NCBI GenBank assembly: GCA_900551055.1
Contig: URUK01000021.1
Location: 1-42,263, forward strand
Source of the DNA: an uncultured Prevotella sp.
GTDB taxonomy: Bacteria > Bacteroidota > Bacteroidia > Bacteroidales > Bacteroidaceae
Length of the DNA: 42,263 nucleotides
Direction of reading: 5' to 3'
Of the stretch, positions 15,413 through 23,095 are shown piece after piece. The translations under genes were made by a program, and so were the position numbers. Numbering within the stretch: the stretch's first letter is position 1; each line of letters begins with the position of its first letter. The notes under the pieces were generated by a model, which was not told the origin of the DNA, did not search any database, and saw nothing but the letters and a program-made list of their open reading frames with translations.

Positions 15413-16375
15413 TTATTTGCGGTTACGCTTGTGCATGAAGAAGTCGCGCACGCGCAGTTTCTTCTGCCCTGCCTGCATGGCTTTCGTCATGCTGTATGCC
15501 GCTGTCCCCGCATTGTCGCCAGACGAGAAGGTTGTGTATGAGTAGTCGTAGCGGTAGCTGTTGAGACTTTCCCAGTCAATCGTGCCGTCGGCGTTAAGGC
15601 CGTATGCAGCATTGGTTATGTTGGTATAGTTTGAGCCGTAGTTGTCTTTGCCTACGCATTCAATCCTTTCGGGAAGCTGTGCCGGCCCTTCTCCGTACAG
15701 GCCAACGATAGAAAGCAGGTACATGTCATCGCCGAATATGTCGTTAAGTGCCATGGGGCACTGCCTTGTCTCGTTGTCCGACGTTTCGTCGTAGGTTATG
15801 GTGTAGTCTTCGGTTTCGGTGTCTTTATCGCCGTTTTCGGTCTCCTCGTATATGTATTCTGCATTTACAAGGTTGCCGCCGCGCCATGTGCAGCTAACCT
15901 TGCCATAGCCGGTGTACGAGTATTTTTCACCGTCGTAGCTGTAGCTTTCCTTCGATGTGCCCGTATATGTTGTCAGGTGGCCGTCACCGTCATACTTGAA
16001 CGTCACCGTGCCGCTGCCCCTTTCGTAGTCTCCGCCTTCCGAATAGTTCCACGAACCAGACATCTTTGTTATGTATCCCTTGCCGTTGAAGGTTATGTTC
16101 ATGTAGTCGTCTTCGCCGTCAGTGCTGATAACGCCGCGCTTGTAGTCTATTTCAAGCACGTCGCCGTAGTTCGCCGATACGCGTGTGCAGCGTCCGTTGC
16201 TGTCGTAGTGGAACGTGTAGTCGCCTACCTGTGTGGGCAGTTTGCCTGCAAACGTTGCCGCAGGGCCAGTCGGTGTGGGGCCGTTCTCGTCGTCGTCGCC
16301 GCACGATGTGAATGCTACTGAGCACAGCGCGAAGGCCATGCACGGTACAAGATACTTCCAACTCTTCTTGTTCAT
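15413..16375 (-). CDS. DUF4595-type surface lipoprotein
   Basis: The 320-residue product has a lipoprotein signal peptide ending in the lipobox FTSC (C25). GDDDENG follows directly, the acidic export signal that sends Bacteroidetes lipoproteins to the outer face of the outer membrane. The rest consists of repeated beta strands with YD/WD-like patterns (YTFHYDSNGRCTRV, GTVTFKYDGDGHLTTY, YSYDGEKYSYTGYGKVSC), which fits DUF4595. The tail is basic (KKLRVRDFFMHKRNRK). The function is unknown. It appears monocistronic, with a strong terminator after it and a predicted promoter about 200 nt before it, giving an unusually long leader with a GC hairpin. Confidence 0.8.
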   Translation of the reverse strand: MNKKSWKYLVPCMAFALCSVAFTSCGDDDENGPTPTGPAATFAGKLPTQVGDYTFHYDSNGRCTRVSANYGDVLEIDYKRGVISTDGEDDYMNITFNGKGYITKMSGSWNYSEGGDYERGSGTVTFKYDGDGHLTTYTGTSKESYSYDGEKYSYTGYGKVSCTWRGGNLVNAEYIYEETENGDKDTETEDYTITYDETSDNETRQCPMALNDIFGDDMYLLSIVGLYGEGPAQLPERIECVGKDNYGSNYTNITNAAYGLNADGTIDWESLNSYRYDYSYTTFSSGDNAGTAAYSMTKAMQAGQKKLRVRDFFMHKRNRK

Positions 16376-16398
16376 TTTTGTAATGTTTTTGTTTTTAT

Positions 16399-16417
16399 GC
16401 CTGCGGCTGCCGCAGGC
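16399..16417 (-). promoter_or_regulatory. GC-rich hairpin in the leader of the lipoprotein gene
   Basis: An 8-bp stem (gcctgcgg pairing with ccgcaggc) with a 3-nt loop lies about 24 nt before the start codon. It could influence ribosome access or end an upstream transcript. Confidence 0.5.
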
Positions 16418-16775
16418 GTTCGGTTAGTTGATTGTGGGGACTTGTTGTTTGTGTGTTTTTTAACATCCTTCATGGCTGTCCCTTTCCGCCTTTTAGGGTG
16501 TTTATTATGTAAAAATAGTATTTACACTGCGTTCCGCAAGTTGTTTTCAGCCTTTGTATGGCGGCATTGTCTGATTGCAAATTTATAAGATATTTATTTA
16601 TTTCGGACAATTTCTGAACATAAATTAACATGGAGCAAACTGCTTTAACACAATCTGTAAACCTTTTATTTACACTTGTTGTGGGAACTGCATGCGGTGT
16701 CTTATAAGACATTTAACTTATACCGAACTTACGTGTAGTTATGTTTGAGACTTGCGTACTGTACACCTGTACTGC
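16418..16775. other. Leader and upstream intergenic of the lipoprotein gene
   Basis: I see no gene here. The minus strand carries TAAATTTG at 16585-16578, a plausible -7 box for the lipoprotein gene. Beyond it the sequence is A/T-rich without a further recognisable element until the four-unit repeat at 16776. Confidence 0.5.
16578..16585 (-). promoter_or_regulatory. Predicted -7 box for the DUF4595 lipoprotein gene
   Basis: The minus strand reads TAAATTTG followed by CA, matching TAnnTTTG. It implies a leader of about 195 nt. Confidence 0.45.
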
Positions 16776-16856
16776 AAAAGACGGTCTTTCGCATTCCAAA
16801 AGGTCATGTTTTACACGATAAAAGGCCGCCTTTTAGAAGCTAAAAGGCGGCCTTTT
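16776..16856. repeat. Four-unit 22-nt-period element, copy E
   Basis: Units start at 16776, 16798, 16820 and 16842, with spacers gcattcc, acacgat and agaagct. Units 3 and 4 are perfect reverse complements; 1 and 2 pair partially. The first spacer is identical to that of copy C and to the second of copy B. Confidence 0.9.
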
Positions 16857-16885
16857 GATAACTTGTTGGCAATCAGCCGGTTAGT

Positions 16886-16960
16886 AGATGTGTCCTGTCG
16901 GTCTTATAAACCCTGTTCATCAACAGGAAGAATGGGGCGGATAGGCTTGATAAGACTAAC
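16886..16960. repeat. Degenerate GTCTTAT-type inverted repeat
   Basis: The stretch gtcggtcttataaaccctgtt and the inverse-type stretch caggaagaatggggcggata...gataagac form a loose palindrome of decamer-like units. Similar units occur as single runs at about 4456-4515 and 23975-24040, each next to a GGGTGGGT repeat. Confidence 0.5.
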
Positions 16961-16985
16961 AACGCCACCCTGCAAAGGCATGTCA

Positions 16986-17017
16986 GGCTCACTCCCTTTT
17001 GGAGGGTTGGGGTGGGT
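16986..17017. repeat. GGGTGGGT-family repeat, right-facing copy
   Basis: The sequence runs from ggctcactccct to ttggggtgggt with the dyad ctcccttttggaggg. It lies downstream of the PorE-like gene stop. Confidence 0.8.
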
Positions 17018-17064
17018 GTTAGGCCGGTGGTAGTTGGTTGTCATGTTGCCTGTCGCCGGGTGTT

Positions 17065-19137
17065 TTACTCGATGTCGAAGTAAAACTCGCCGTCGTCCGT
17101 GCCTCCGTTTTCAGGCTCTTGCGGTTTCGGAGGATTCTTCAGGTTGCCCTTCTCGTCGTACATCCCGTATGTGATGCGCAGCACGATGAACTCCGTCCGC
17201 CTGTTCAGCTGGTTGCATATTTCCTGCTTTTCGGGGTCGAGCTTCTTTATATACTCCTCTGTCAGCACGTCTCCCTCTTTTAGCCACGGGTACTTCTCGG
17301 TCAGTTTCTTGCGTATGGTCTTCGGTTTTTCCTTGCCGTAGCCCACGGGCGACAGTCTGTCCTTGGCTATTCCGTGCTCTATGAGGTAGTCAACCACGGC
17401 CTGCGCCCTGCGTTGCGACAGCCCCTTGTTGTATTCCTCGCTGCCTTTGTAGTCGCAGTGCGCGCTAAGTTCTATGGTAACGTTGGGATTTTCGTTTAGC
17501 AGTTTCACGAGCTCGTCGAGCGCGGCGGTCGATTCCGGGCGCAGTGAAGACTTGTCGAAGTCGTAGAAAATGTTGTCGATGAGCACAGGAACGCGTATTG
17601 ACGCCAGTGGAAATTGCAGCACATACTCCTTCGACTCCTGCACCGGCTCTACGCGAAGTTCCTCCTTGTGGTTGAGGAAACCTTTGCACGTAGCCAGCAT
17701 GATGTAGTCTACGCCGGGCTGGATTACCTGCGTAAACGACCCGTCCATCTTCACACTTAGCTTCAGGTTTGTGCCGTCGCTGCCCACCATATACACCAAA
17801 GCTTCGGGCAGTTCGTAGCCTTCCATCTCGTAAACCCAGCCCTTTACGGTCTGTATTATCTCAGGTTTCTCGAAGCTGTAGATGTGGTCGTATCCGCGCG
17901 CATCGCCCCTGTTGGATGAGAAAAAGCCGCGGTTGTGGGGGCCTTCGAAGGTCATTCCGAAGTCGTCGCCTTGCGAGTTGAGTGGGTAGCCGGGGTGTTC
18001 CAATGTCACGCGGCCTGTCTTCGGGTCGGCCTTGGCTATGTAAATGTCAAGTCCCCCGAACCCTTTGTGCCCGTCGGACGAGAAGTACAGGTCGCCGTTC
18101 GGCCGGAACGTGGGAAACATCTCGTCGCCTTCAGTGTTGATAGGTTCGCCCAAATTCTCCACACCTCCAAGCCCGGCGGCTGTCATCCGTATGCGCCAGA
18201 TGTCGAGGCCGCCCTTTCCTCCGGGCATGTCCGACGTGAAGTAGAGCCACTGTCCGTCAGGAGATATTGCCGGATGTGCGTAACTTGACAGCGTGTCGCG
18301 CGTCAGTTCGAGCGGCTGCGGCTTGCCCCATGCGGCGTCGCTCCTCGGCGATGTCACGATGGTTGCATACCGCGGATAGTCCGGGTCGGTAGTACATTGC
18401 GTGAGATACATTTCCCTTTGGTCGGTGGTAAAGCAGCATGCGCCCTCGTCATACTCCGTGTTCAGTCCCGATTCTATGGCTTCCGGGCGTTGCCATCGTC
18501 CCTTCTCGTCCTTCTGCGAGTAAAATATGTCGCCGTTTTTAGTGCCTGTTATTCCGCTAAGTTCGTCGCCAAGAGCCTCGTTGCGGGTGGAAGTGAAGTA
18601 CAACTGGTCGTACTCGTCGCCGAAGAGCATGGGCGAATAGTCGGCCCGGCGCGAGTTGAATATGTCCATCTTCTTTACAATGTAGCGTGAGCCTGCATCC
18701 TTTTCGGCCTGTGCGGTCTGTGCTGCGAGCAGGCCGGTCTTGGCCTGCTCGTTGTCGGGAAGCGTGTCCAATACAAGCTGGTATTCCTTTTCCGCCTCCT
18801 TGTAGCTGGCTGCTTTCATCAGCAGGCGCGCCAAAGCGAGGTGCGTATTGATGCTGTCCTGTTTGTAACGGATTACGTTCCGGTAGGCGGCTATTGCTTT
18901 TGCGTTGGAGTTTATGCGGTCGTAGCAGTAGGCAAGCCTTGCCGCCCGCTGCCCGCGTTTAGCCTTTTCTTTTGCCGGTGTTTTGTTGTAGGCTATCTTG
19001 AATTCCTCCGCCGCGTCGAAATATTCGCCCAAGGCGAGGGCTTTTTCGCCTTTTTTCATGTAGTGGTCGGCACCGCATGAAACAAAAGAAAGCGTCAATA
19101 CACCTATTATTATATATGCCGATAGTCTGATTTTCAT
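17065..19137 (-). CDS. OmpA-family lipoprotein with TPR, PD40 propeller and CRD domains; PorE-like
   Basis: The 690-residue product starts at MKIRLSAYIIIG, a lipoprotein signal with C21 after SFVS. A longer upstream frame lacks such a signal and runs through a repeat, so 19137 is the start. Domains in order: TPR-like helices (about 30-165), WD40/PD40-type propeller blades with ISPDGQWLYFTSD and RPNGDLYFSSDG (about 195-430), a carboxypeptidase-regulatory-like segment near 445-525, and an OmpA C-domain from about 540 (YDFDKSSLRPES, LSAHCDYKGSEEYN, LSQRRAQAVVDYL) that binds peptidoglycan. This order matches PorE, an outer-membrane anchor of the type IX secretion system in Porphyromonas. Paralogues with the same layout exist, so the T9SS role is not certain. 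It follows topB on the same strand. Confidence 0.82.
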   Translation of the reverse strand: MKIRLSAYIIIGVLTLSFVSCGADHYMKKGEKALALGEYFDAAEEFKIAYNKTPAKEKAKRGQRAARLAYCYDRINSNAKAIAAYRNVIRYKQDSINTHLALARLLMKAASYKEAEKEYQLVLDTLPDNEQAKTGLLAAQTAQAEKDAGSRYIVKKMDIFNSRRADYSPMLFGDEYDQLYFTSTRNEALGDELSGITGTKNGDIFYSQKDEKGRWQRPEAIESGLNTEYDEGACCFTTDQREMYLTQCTTDPDYPRYATIVTSPRSDAAWGKPQPLELTRDTLSSYAHPAISPDGQWLYFTSDMPGGKGGLDIWRIRMTAAGLGGVENLGEPINTEGDEMFPTFRPNGDLYFSSDGHKGFGGLDIYIAKADPKTGRVTLEHPGYPLNSQGDDFGMTFEGPHNRGFFSSNRGDARGYDHIYSFEKPEIIQTVKGWVYEMEGYELPEALVYMVGSDGTNLKLSVKMDGSFTQVIQPGVDYIMLATCKGFLNHKEELRVEPVQESKEYVLQFPLASIRVPVLIDNIFYDFDKSSLRPESTAALDELVKLLNENPNVTIELSAHCDYKGSEEYNKGLSQRRAQAVVDYLIEHGIAKDRLSPVGYGKEKPKTIRKKLTEKYPWLKEGDVLTEEYIKKLDPEKQEICNQLNRRTEFIVLRITYGMYDEKGNLKNPPKPQEPENGGTDDGEFYFDIE

Positions 19138-19152
19138 GTCATAAAAGGATGA

Positions 19153-19243
19153 AAAGCCCCTCCAGACCTCTCCCGTGGGGAGGAGAAAGACAGCTTTGAC
19201 GGTAATCTTGCTCCTCCCTACGGGGAAGGTCTGGAGGGGCTTT
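19153..19243. repeat. GC-rich palindrome upstream of the PorE-like gene
   Basis: Arms 19153-19185 and 19211-19243 are 33 nt each and match as reverse complements at 30 of 33 positions, around a 25-nt loop. Each arm also holds a small dyad (ctcccgtggggag; ctccctacggggaa). It is related in style to, but distinct from, the GGGTGGGT family, and would lie in the leader if topB and the PorE-like gene are co-transcribed. Confidence 0.88.
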
Positions 19244-19268
19244 ATATAATAACTTGTTTTACTGTTAT

Positions 19269-21314
19269 TTATTGTTTGAACGGCAGTCGGAATGTACACC
19301 CTTCCTTCCAGCGGTCGCATCCGTAGGCCGTCTTGCCCTTTATGATGTGCCCTTTGCCGCATGTTGGACAGGTTTTGCCTATTATCGAGTCGTCGGCTGT
19401 CAGCGTTTGCGCCTTCTTCTTCTGTGTTGTTCTTGCCTGTTTCGCCGTACTTTGTCCTGTCTGTTTTGGCGTTGCGGCTTTCTTTTTGGCCTTTTTCTTC
19501 AGGTCTTCGTCGGTCGTAACGGCTACGTGTCGGTTGCTGTTGTCGGCCAGAACGTCGTTTACTATTGTCGTGATTTGCTGCTTCAGTTCGTCTATGAACT
19601 GCCCGGCGTTGTATTTCCTGTGCTCAATGTCGCGCAGTTTCTTTTCCCATATACCGGTAAGTTCGCAGCTTTTGAGCAGTTCTTCCTTGATGATTCCTAT
19701 GAGTTCTATGCCTGTCGGTGTGGCGACAATCTTCTTCCGTTCGCGCCTTATGTAGTGTCTCTTGAACAGGGTTTCGATGATGTTCGCCCTCGACGACGGC
19801 CTTCCGATGCCGTTTTCTTTCAAAGCGGCGCGCAATTCCTCGTCTTCCACGAACTTGCCTGCCGTCTCCATCGCCCTTAGCAGTGTCGCTTCGGTGTAGT
19901 AAGGTGGCGGAGACGTCCACTTTTCGGTAAGTGTCGGCTTGTGAGGTCCGCTTTCTCCCTTGGTGAATGCCGGCAATGTGCGCTCTTCATCCTGTTGTTT
20001 CGAGCTGTCGTTGTCGTCTTGCGGAACGTCCTTTGCATACAGTACGCGCCATCCCGGGTCAAGTATCTGCTTGCCGGAGACTTTGAATTCTACGTTGTCA
20101 ACCTGTCCGGTGGCGGTTGTCGTTGAGAACTTGCAGTCTGGATAGAACACGCTGATGAAGCGGCGGGCTATCAGGTCGTAAACGTTCCGTTCCAGGTCGG
20201 TAAGGCTTTGGGCAGGAACACCGGTGGGTATGATGGCGTGGTGGTCGGTTACTTTCGACGTGTCGAACACCTTTTTGCTCTTCGGTAGCGGCTTGCCTGC
20301 CAGCGGTTGCGTGAATGCCTCGTAGCCCCGTAGCCCACGCAGAGTGGCGGCGCACTTGGGATAGATGTCGTCGCTCAGGTATTGTGTGTCCACACGGGGG
20401 TATGTCGTGAGCTTTTTCTCGTAAAGCGATTGGATTACATTGAGCGTTGTTTCGGCGCTCATGGAGAACTTCTTGTTGCAGTCAACCTGCAAGGAGGTGA
20501 GGTCATAGAGGTGGGGTGGGGCTTCGCGGCCTGCCTTTTTCTGCACGTCGGTTATGGTGAAGGGCTTTCCCTCTATCTGGGCGAACGACTGTTCGCCCTC
20601 TTCCTTGTTCGTGAATTTGCCCTTGGTGGCGGTGAACAGCGTGTCGCGGTACACCGTGGAGAGCACCCAGTAAGGTTCGGGCTTGAAGTTGTCGATTTCC
20701 TTTTGCCGGTTTACTATTAGCGCGAGGGTGGGCGTCTGCACACGTCCGACGGAAAGCACCTGGCGGTTCTGTCCGTATTTCAGCGTGTACAGGCGTGTCG
20801 CGTTCATGCCGAGCAGCCAGTCGCCTATGGCCCGGCTAAGTCCGGCAAGGTACAAAGGCTGGTATTCATCCTGGTCTTTCAGCGTTCTGAAACCTTCACG
20901 TATGGCCTCGTCGGTCATCGACGAAATCCAGAGCCGTTTCACAGGACACTTCGCCTGCGCCTTCTGCATCACCCACCGCTGTATCAGTTCTCCTTCTTGT
21001 CCGGCGTCGCCGCAGTTTATTATGCCGTCGGCGGCCTGCATAAGGCGTTCTATCACGGCAAACTGCTCGGCTACTCCTTTGTCCTCAATGAGCTTTATGC
21101 CGAAGCGTTGCGGTATCATCGGCAGCGCGCCGAGCGCCCACCGCTTCCACATAGGGGTGTAGTCGTCAGGCTCTTTCAGTGTACACAGGTGGCCGAAAGT
21201 CCATGTCACCTGGTATCCGTTGCCCTCGATGTAGCCCTTGTGCGAGGCTGTTGCGCCCAGTATTCGCGCTATGTCGCGCGCTACGCTCGGTTTCTCGGCG
21301 ATGCAGACAATCAT
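19269..21314 (-). CDS. topB: DNA topoisomerase III (type IA)
   Basis: The 681-residue product relaxes and decatenates DNA by cutting one strand. It starts with the Toprim strand IVCIAEKPSVARDIA (E7) and has SVGRVQTPTLALI and the active-site tyrosine in LTTYPRVDTQYLSDD (Y305). IGRPSSRANIIETL and a C-terminal zinc-finger-like CPTC...YGC...C segment (about 645-672) follow. The second Toprim motif, usually DxDRE, reads DAGQEGE at 103-109, so the position equivalent to E. coli D105 is glycine. The linker before the zinc motif is lysine-rich. It precedes the PorE-like gene. Length fits chromosomal topB of Bacteroidetes; a conjugative-element origin is not indicated by neighbours. Confidence 0.95.
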   Translation of the reverse strand: MIVCIAEKPSVARDIARILGATASHKGYIEGNGYQVTWTFGHLCTLKEPDDYTPMWKRWALGALPMIPQRFGIKLIEDKGVAEQFAVIERLMQAADGIINCGDAGQEGELIQRWVMQKAQAKCPVKRLWISSMTDEAIREGFRTLKDQDEYQPLYLAGLSRAIGDWLLGMNATRLYTLKYGQNRQVLSVGRVQTPTLALIVNRQKEIDNFKPEPYWVLSTVYRDTLFTATKGKFTNKEEGEQSFAQIEGKPFTITDVQKKAGREAPPHLYDLTSLQVDCNKKFSMSAETTLNVIQSLYEKKLTTYPRVDTQYLSDDIYPKCAATLRGLRGYEAFTQPLAGKPLPKSKKVFDTSKVTDHHAIIPTGVPAQSLTDLERNVYDLIARRFISVFYPDCKFSTTTATGQVDNVEFKVSGKQILDPGWRVLYAKDVPQDDNDSSKQQDEERTLPAFTKGESGPHKPTLTEKWTSPPPYYTEATLLRAMETAGKFVEDEELRAALKENGIGRPSSRANIIETLFKRHYIRRERKKIVATPTGIELIGIIKEELLKSCELTGIWEKKLRDIEHRKYNAGQFIDELKQQITTIVNDVLADNSNRHVAVTTDEDLKKKAKKKAATPKQTGQSTAKQARTTQKKKAQTLTADDSIIGKTCPTCGKGHIIKGKTAYGCDRWKEGCTFRLPFKQ

Positions 21315-21323
21315 TTATAGAAG

Positions 21324-21359
21324 ACCCACCCCAGCCCTCCCGAAGGGAGGGAGTTTGAT
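21324..21359. repeat. GGGTGGGT-family repeat, left-facing copy of an inverted pair
   Basis: The sequence runs from acccacccca to gagtttgat. With the right-facing copy at 21462-21497 it brackets about 100 nt of A/T-rich DNA upstream of topB. Confidence 0.85.
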
Positions 21360-21461
21360 TACTCTGTGGCGGTTTTTATTTAATTGTTATACTGATGTTA
21401 TCAAAATCTCATTTTTCAACCCACTTTCTTGTACCTTGTATGTATATTAAAGCAAAGGCAT

Positions 21462-21497
21462 ATCAAGCTCCCTCCCTTCGGGAGGGTTGGGGTGGGT
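21462..21497. repeat. GGGTGGGT-family repeat, right-facing copy of an inverted pair
   Basis: The sequence runs from atcaagctccct to ttggggtgggt, with the hairpin ccctcccttcgggaggg. It ends 3 nt before the stop codon of the LUD-domain gene. Confidence 0.88.
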
Positions 21498-21500
21498 ATC

Positions 21501-22136
21501 TTAATACCCCAGCTCTTCTCCAACCAACACCACAGTGTGGCGGCCGGCCGGGTGGGAGTTGCGCATGAAGTGTATGTAGTTGCAGATGCTCTCGGGAGAG
21601 TTGCAGTTGTGGCATACGCCGTCAACCTGGCACGGGGTCTTTATGTCGAAGCGTGCGGCATTTATCGGACTGGCCGTCGAGCGTGCCCGGGCAAGGGCGG
21701 CGTTTACGTCCTGCGCCACCTTGTTAAGCCCTATTACGAGGATTACCTTCTTAGGCCCGAAGGTTATTGCAGCCACCCGGTTGCCGTTGCCGTCTATGTT
21801 TACAATCACGCCGTCTTCGCTTATCGCATTGGCGCTTGTCAGGTAAAAGTCGGCCGAGAACGCCTCGCGGTATATGCGTTGCGCCTCGTCACGGTCGGCG
21901 GCAAGGTCGCGGTCGAGCAGTTTCAGACTGCGTTTGTGCAGCGCTTCGGTCAGCCCCATGTCGCGTATCGTCATCGAGCCGCCCCATGATACGCTGCTTC
22001 CGTCGGGTATCATGGCCGACACTTGTTCAACTGCTTCAGCCGCCGTAGGGCAGTATATGGCCTCGAAGTTGCGCCTTTTCAGGTTCTTTATCATCTTCTC
22101 CGCAAGCCGTTGGTTGCGTATTTCTTTAGGTGTCAT
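21501..22136 (-). CDS. LUD-domain protein (DUF162, LutC-like)
   Basis: The 211-residue product belongs to the LUD family, whose members include LutC and LutB of L-lactate oxidation. It shows GSSVSWGGSMTIRDMGL, the SADFYLTSANAISEDGVIVNIDG strand-loop, GPKKVILVIGLNKV, and a C-terminal cysteine cluster (CQVDGVCHNCNSPESIC). This standalone form is common in anaerobes and is not in a lutABC operon here, so I do not assign lactate oxidation. A longer frame to 22187 would cross the predicted promoter TAATTTTG (22170-22163). MTPKEIRNQRLAEKM at 22136 follows it by about 27 nt and fits the family N-terminus. Confidence 0.85.
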   Translation of the reverse strand: MTPKEIRNQRLAEKMIKNLKRRNFEAIYCPTAAEAVEQVSAMIPDGSSVSWGGSMTIRDMGLTEALHKRSLKLLDRDLAADRDEAQRIYREAFSADFYLTSANAISEDGVIVNIDGNGNRVAAITFGPKKVILVIGLNKVAQDVNAALARARSTASPINAARFDIKTPCQVDGVCHNCNSPESICNYIHFMRNSHPAGRHTVVLVGEELGY

Positions 22137-22162
22137 AATGCGTTTTGTATTAAAATTCCATG

Positions 22163-22170
22163 CAAAATTA
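22163..22170 (-). promoter_or_regulatory. Predicted -7 box for the LUD-domain gene
   Basis: The minus strand reads TAATTTTG followed by CAT. Its position inside the longer open frame argues for the 22136 start. Confidence 0.6.
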
Positions 22171-22244
22171 ATAATTTTAGCCGACAATCAGTGCGTCCGT
22201 GCATGTTTTGTTCGCCTTTGTGCGTGCATGATACGTGTGCGTAT

Positions 22245-23006
22245 CTATATTATTTTCAAACTTTTTGCCACATGGCATGCCTCTATCGAGCTTTTTGCCT
22301 GTAGCTTGTCCAAGATGTTCTGCCGGTGACGGCTTACCGTGTTGACGCTTATTGCAAGCGTTTCGGCGATGTCTTTGCTTGTCAGTCCTTTGTCAATGAG
22401 CGTAAGCACTTGTGCTTCGCGGCATGACAGCAACTGTCCGTTGCCGTGCATGTGCAGTTCCGTCATGCGGCCTTTGACGGTGTTCACTATTGCGCACCGC
22501 AGGCTGAAATCCGCCGGAACGGGGCCGTATAGGCACAAGGCGAACCTCATTGCCGGCCGTGACTGCTCCTGAATGTAGTGCAACCGGTGCAGTACCGGCA
22601 CATAATGCCCGGCAGCATCCCTCATCCTTAGCCTGCTTGCGAGGCAATAACGATGGCATTGCGACGGCGGCTTGCTTTTTATGAAGCGGAAGAAGCAAAG
22701 TTCATGCAGGTATTTCTCCGGCAAGTCGTCTGGGTGGATAAGTCCAAGTATGTTTTCCTCCCATATCGACAACACCGTCTCATGCTTTTGTCCGCAGTCG
22801 ATTCCAAGGCGTTCGGCAAACCCACCATAATATATATAGCTGGTATATGTACGCATGTCGCTCAACACGGAGATGACATTCTCAATCATAGCGTAGCCGC
22901 GCGCTATGCACTTATAGTCGTCAAGCTCGCCGGGACAAGTCTGTCCGTCGGCGAACTCTTGACGGGTGAGTATCGTGTCAAGCTCTTTTGCCTTGTTGCC
23001 GCTCAT
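22245..23006 (-). CDS. LuxR-family (GerE HTH) transcriptional regulator with PAS-like N-terminus
   Basis: The 253-residue product ends in a LuxR/GerE DNA-binding domain: LSCREAQVLTLIDKGLTSKD, then IAETLAISVNTVSRHRQNIL and DKLQAKSSIEA (about 194-245). The N-terminal part has WEENILGLIHPDDLPEKYLHEL, which resembles a PAS-fold sensor. This PAS-LuxR layout is common in Bacteroidetes regulators and has no receiver domain, so the signal is unknown. Its predicted -7 box abuts that of the divergent DUF1349 gene, which suggests it controls that gene or itself. Confidence 0.85.
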   Translation of the reverse strand: MSGNKAKELDTILTRQEFADGQTCPGELDDYKCIARGYAMIENVISVLSDMRTYTSYIYYGGFAERLGIDCGQKHETVLSIWEENILGLIHPDDLPEKYLHELCFFRFIKSKPPSQCHRYCLASRLRMRDAAGHYVPVLHRLHYIQEQSRPAMRFALCLYGPVPADFSLRCAIVNTVKGRMTELHMHGNGQLLSCREAQVLTLIDKGLTSKDIAETLAISVNTVSRHRQNILDKLQAKSSIEACHVAKSLKII

Positions 23007-23054
23007 CGAGGAAAATGGTTATAAATGACTATTGCAGGTTTGGCTGTGCACCTT

Positions 23055-23062
23055 TACCTTTG
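23055..23062 (+). promoter_or_regulatory. Predicted -7 box for the DUF1349 gene
   Basis: TACCTTTG matches the consensus and directly abuts the opposite-strand box at 23063-23070. The start codon at 23096 is about 27 nt beyond the expected transcription start. Confidence 0.65.
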
Positions 23063-23070
23063 CAAAGATA
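23063..23070 (-). promoter_or_regulatory. Predicted -7 box for the LuxR-type regulator gene
   Basis: The minus strand reads TATCTTTG. Together with the plus-strand box it forms tacctttg|caaagata, a near-perfect 16-bp dyad, so polymerase could hardly occupy both at once. Confidence 0.65.
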
Positions 23071-23095
23071 CTGAATTTTGTTTAATATAGGAAGA

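Noticed and set aside
19138..19362. 75-residue N-terminal extension of the PorE-like protein
   Set aside because: It translates the GC-rich palindrome and the intergenic region, and would bury the lipoprotein signal peptide inside the protein.
17065..21314. topB and the OmpA-like gene as part of a conjugative element
   Set aside because: No transfer, mobilisation, integrase or partition gene is nearby and the flanks are housekeeping genes.
21501..22136. LUD protein as part of an L-lactate utilisation operon
   Set aside because: No lutA or lutB neighbour is present; the adjacent gene is a LuxR-type regulator with its own promoter.
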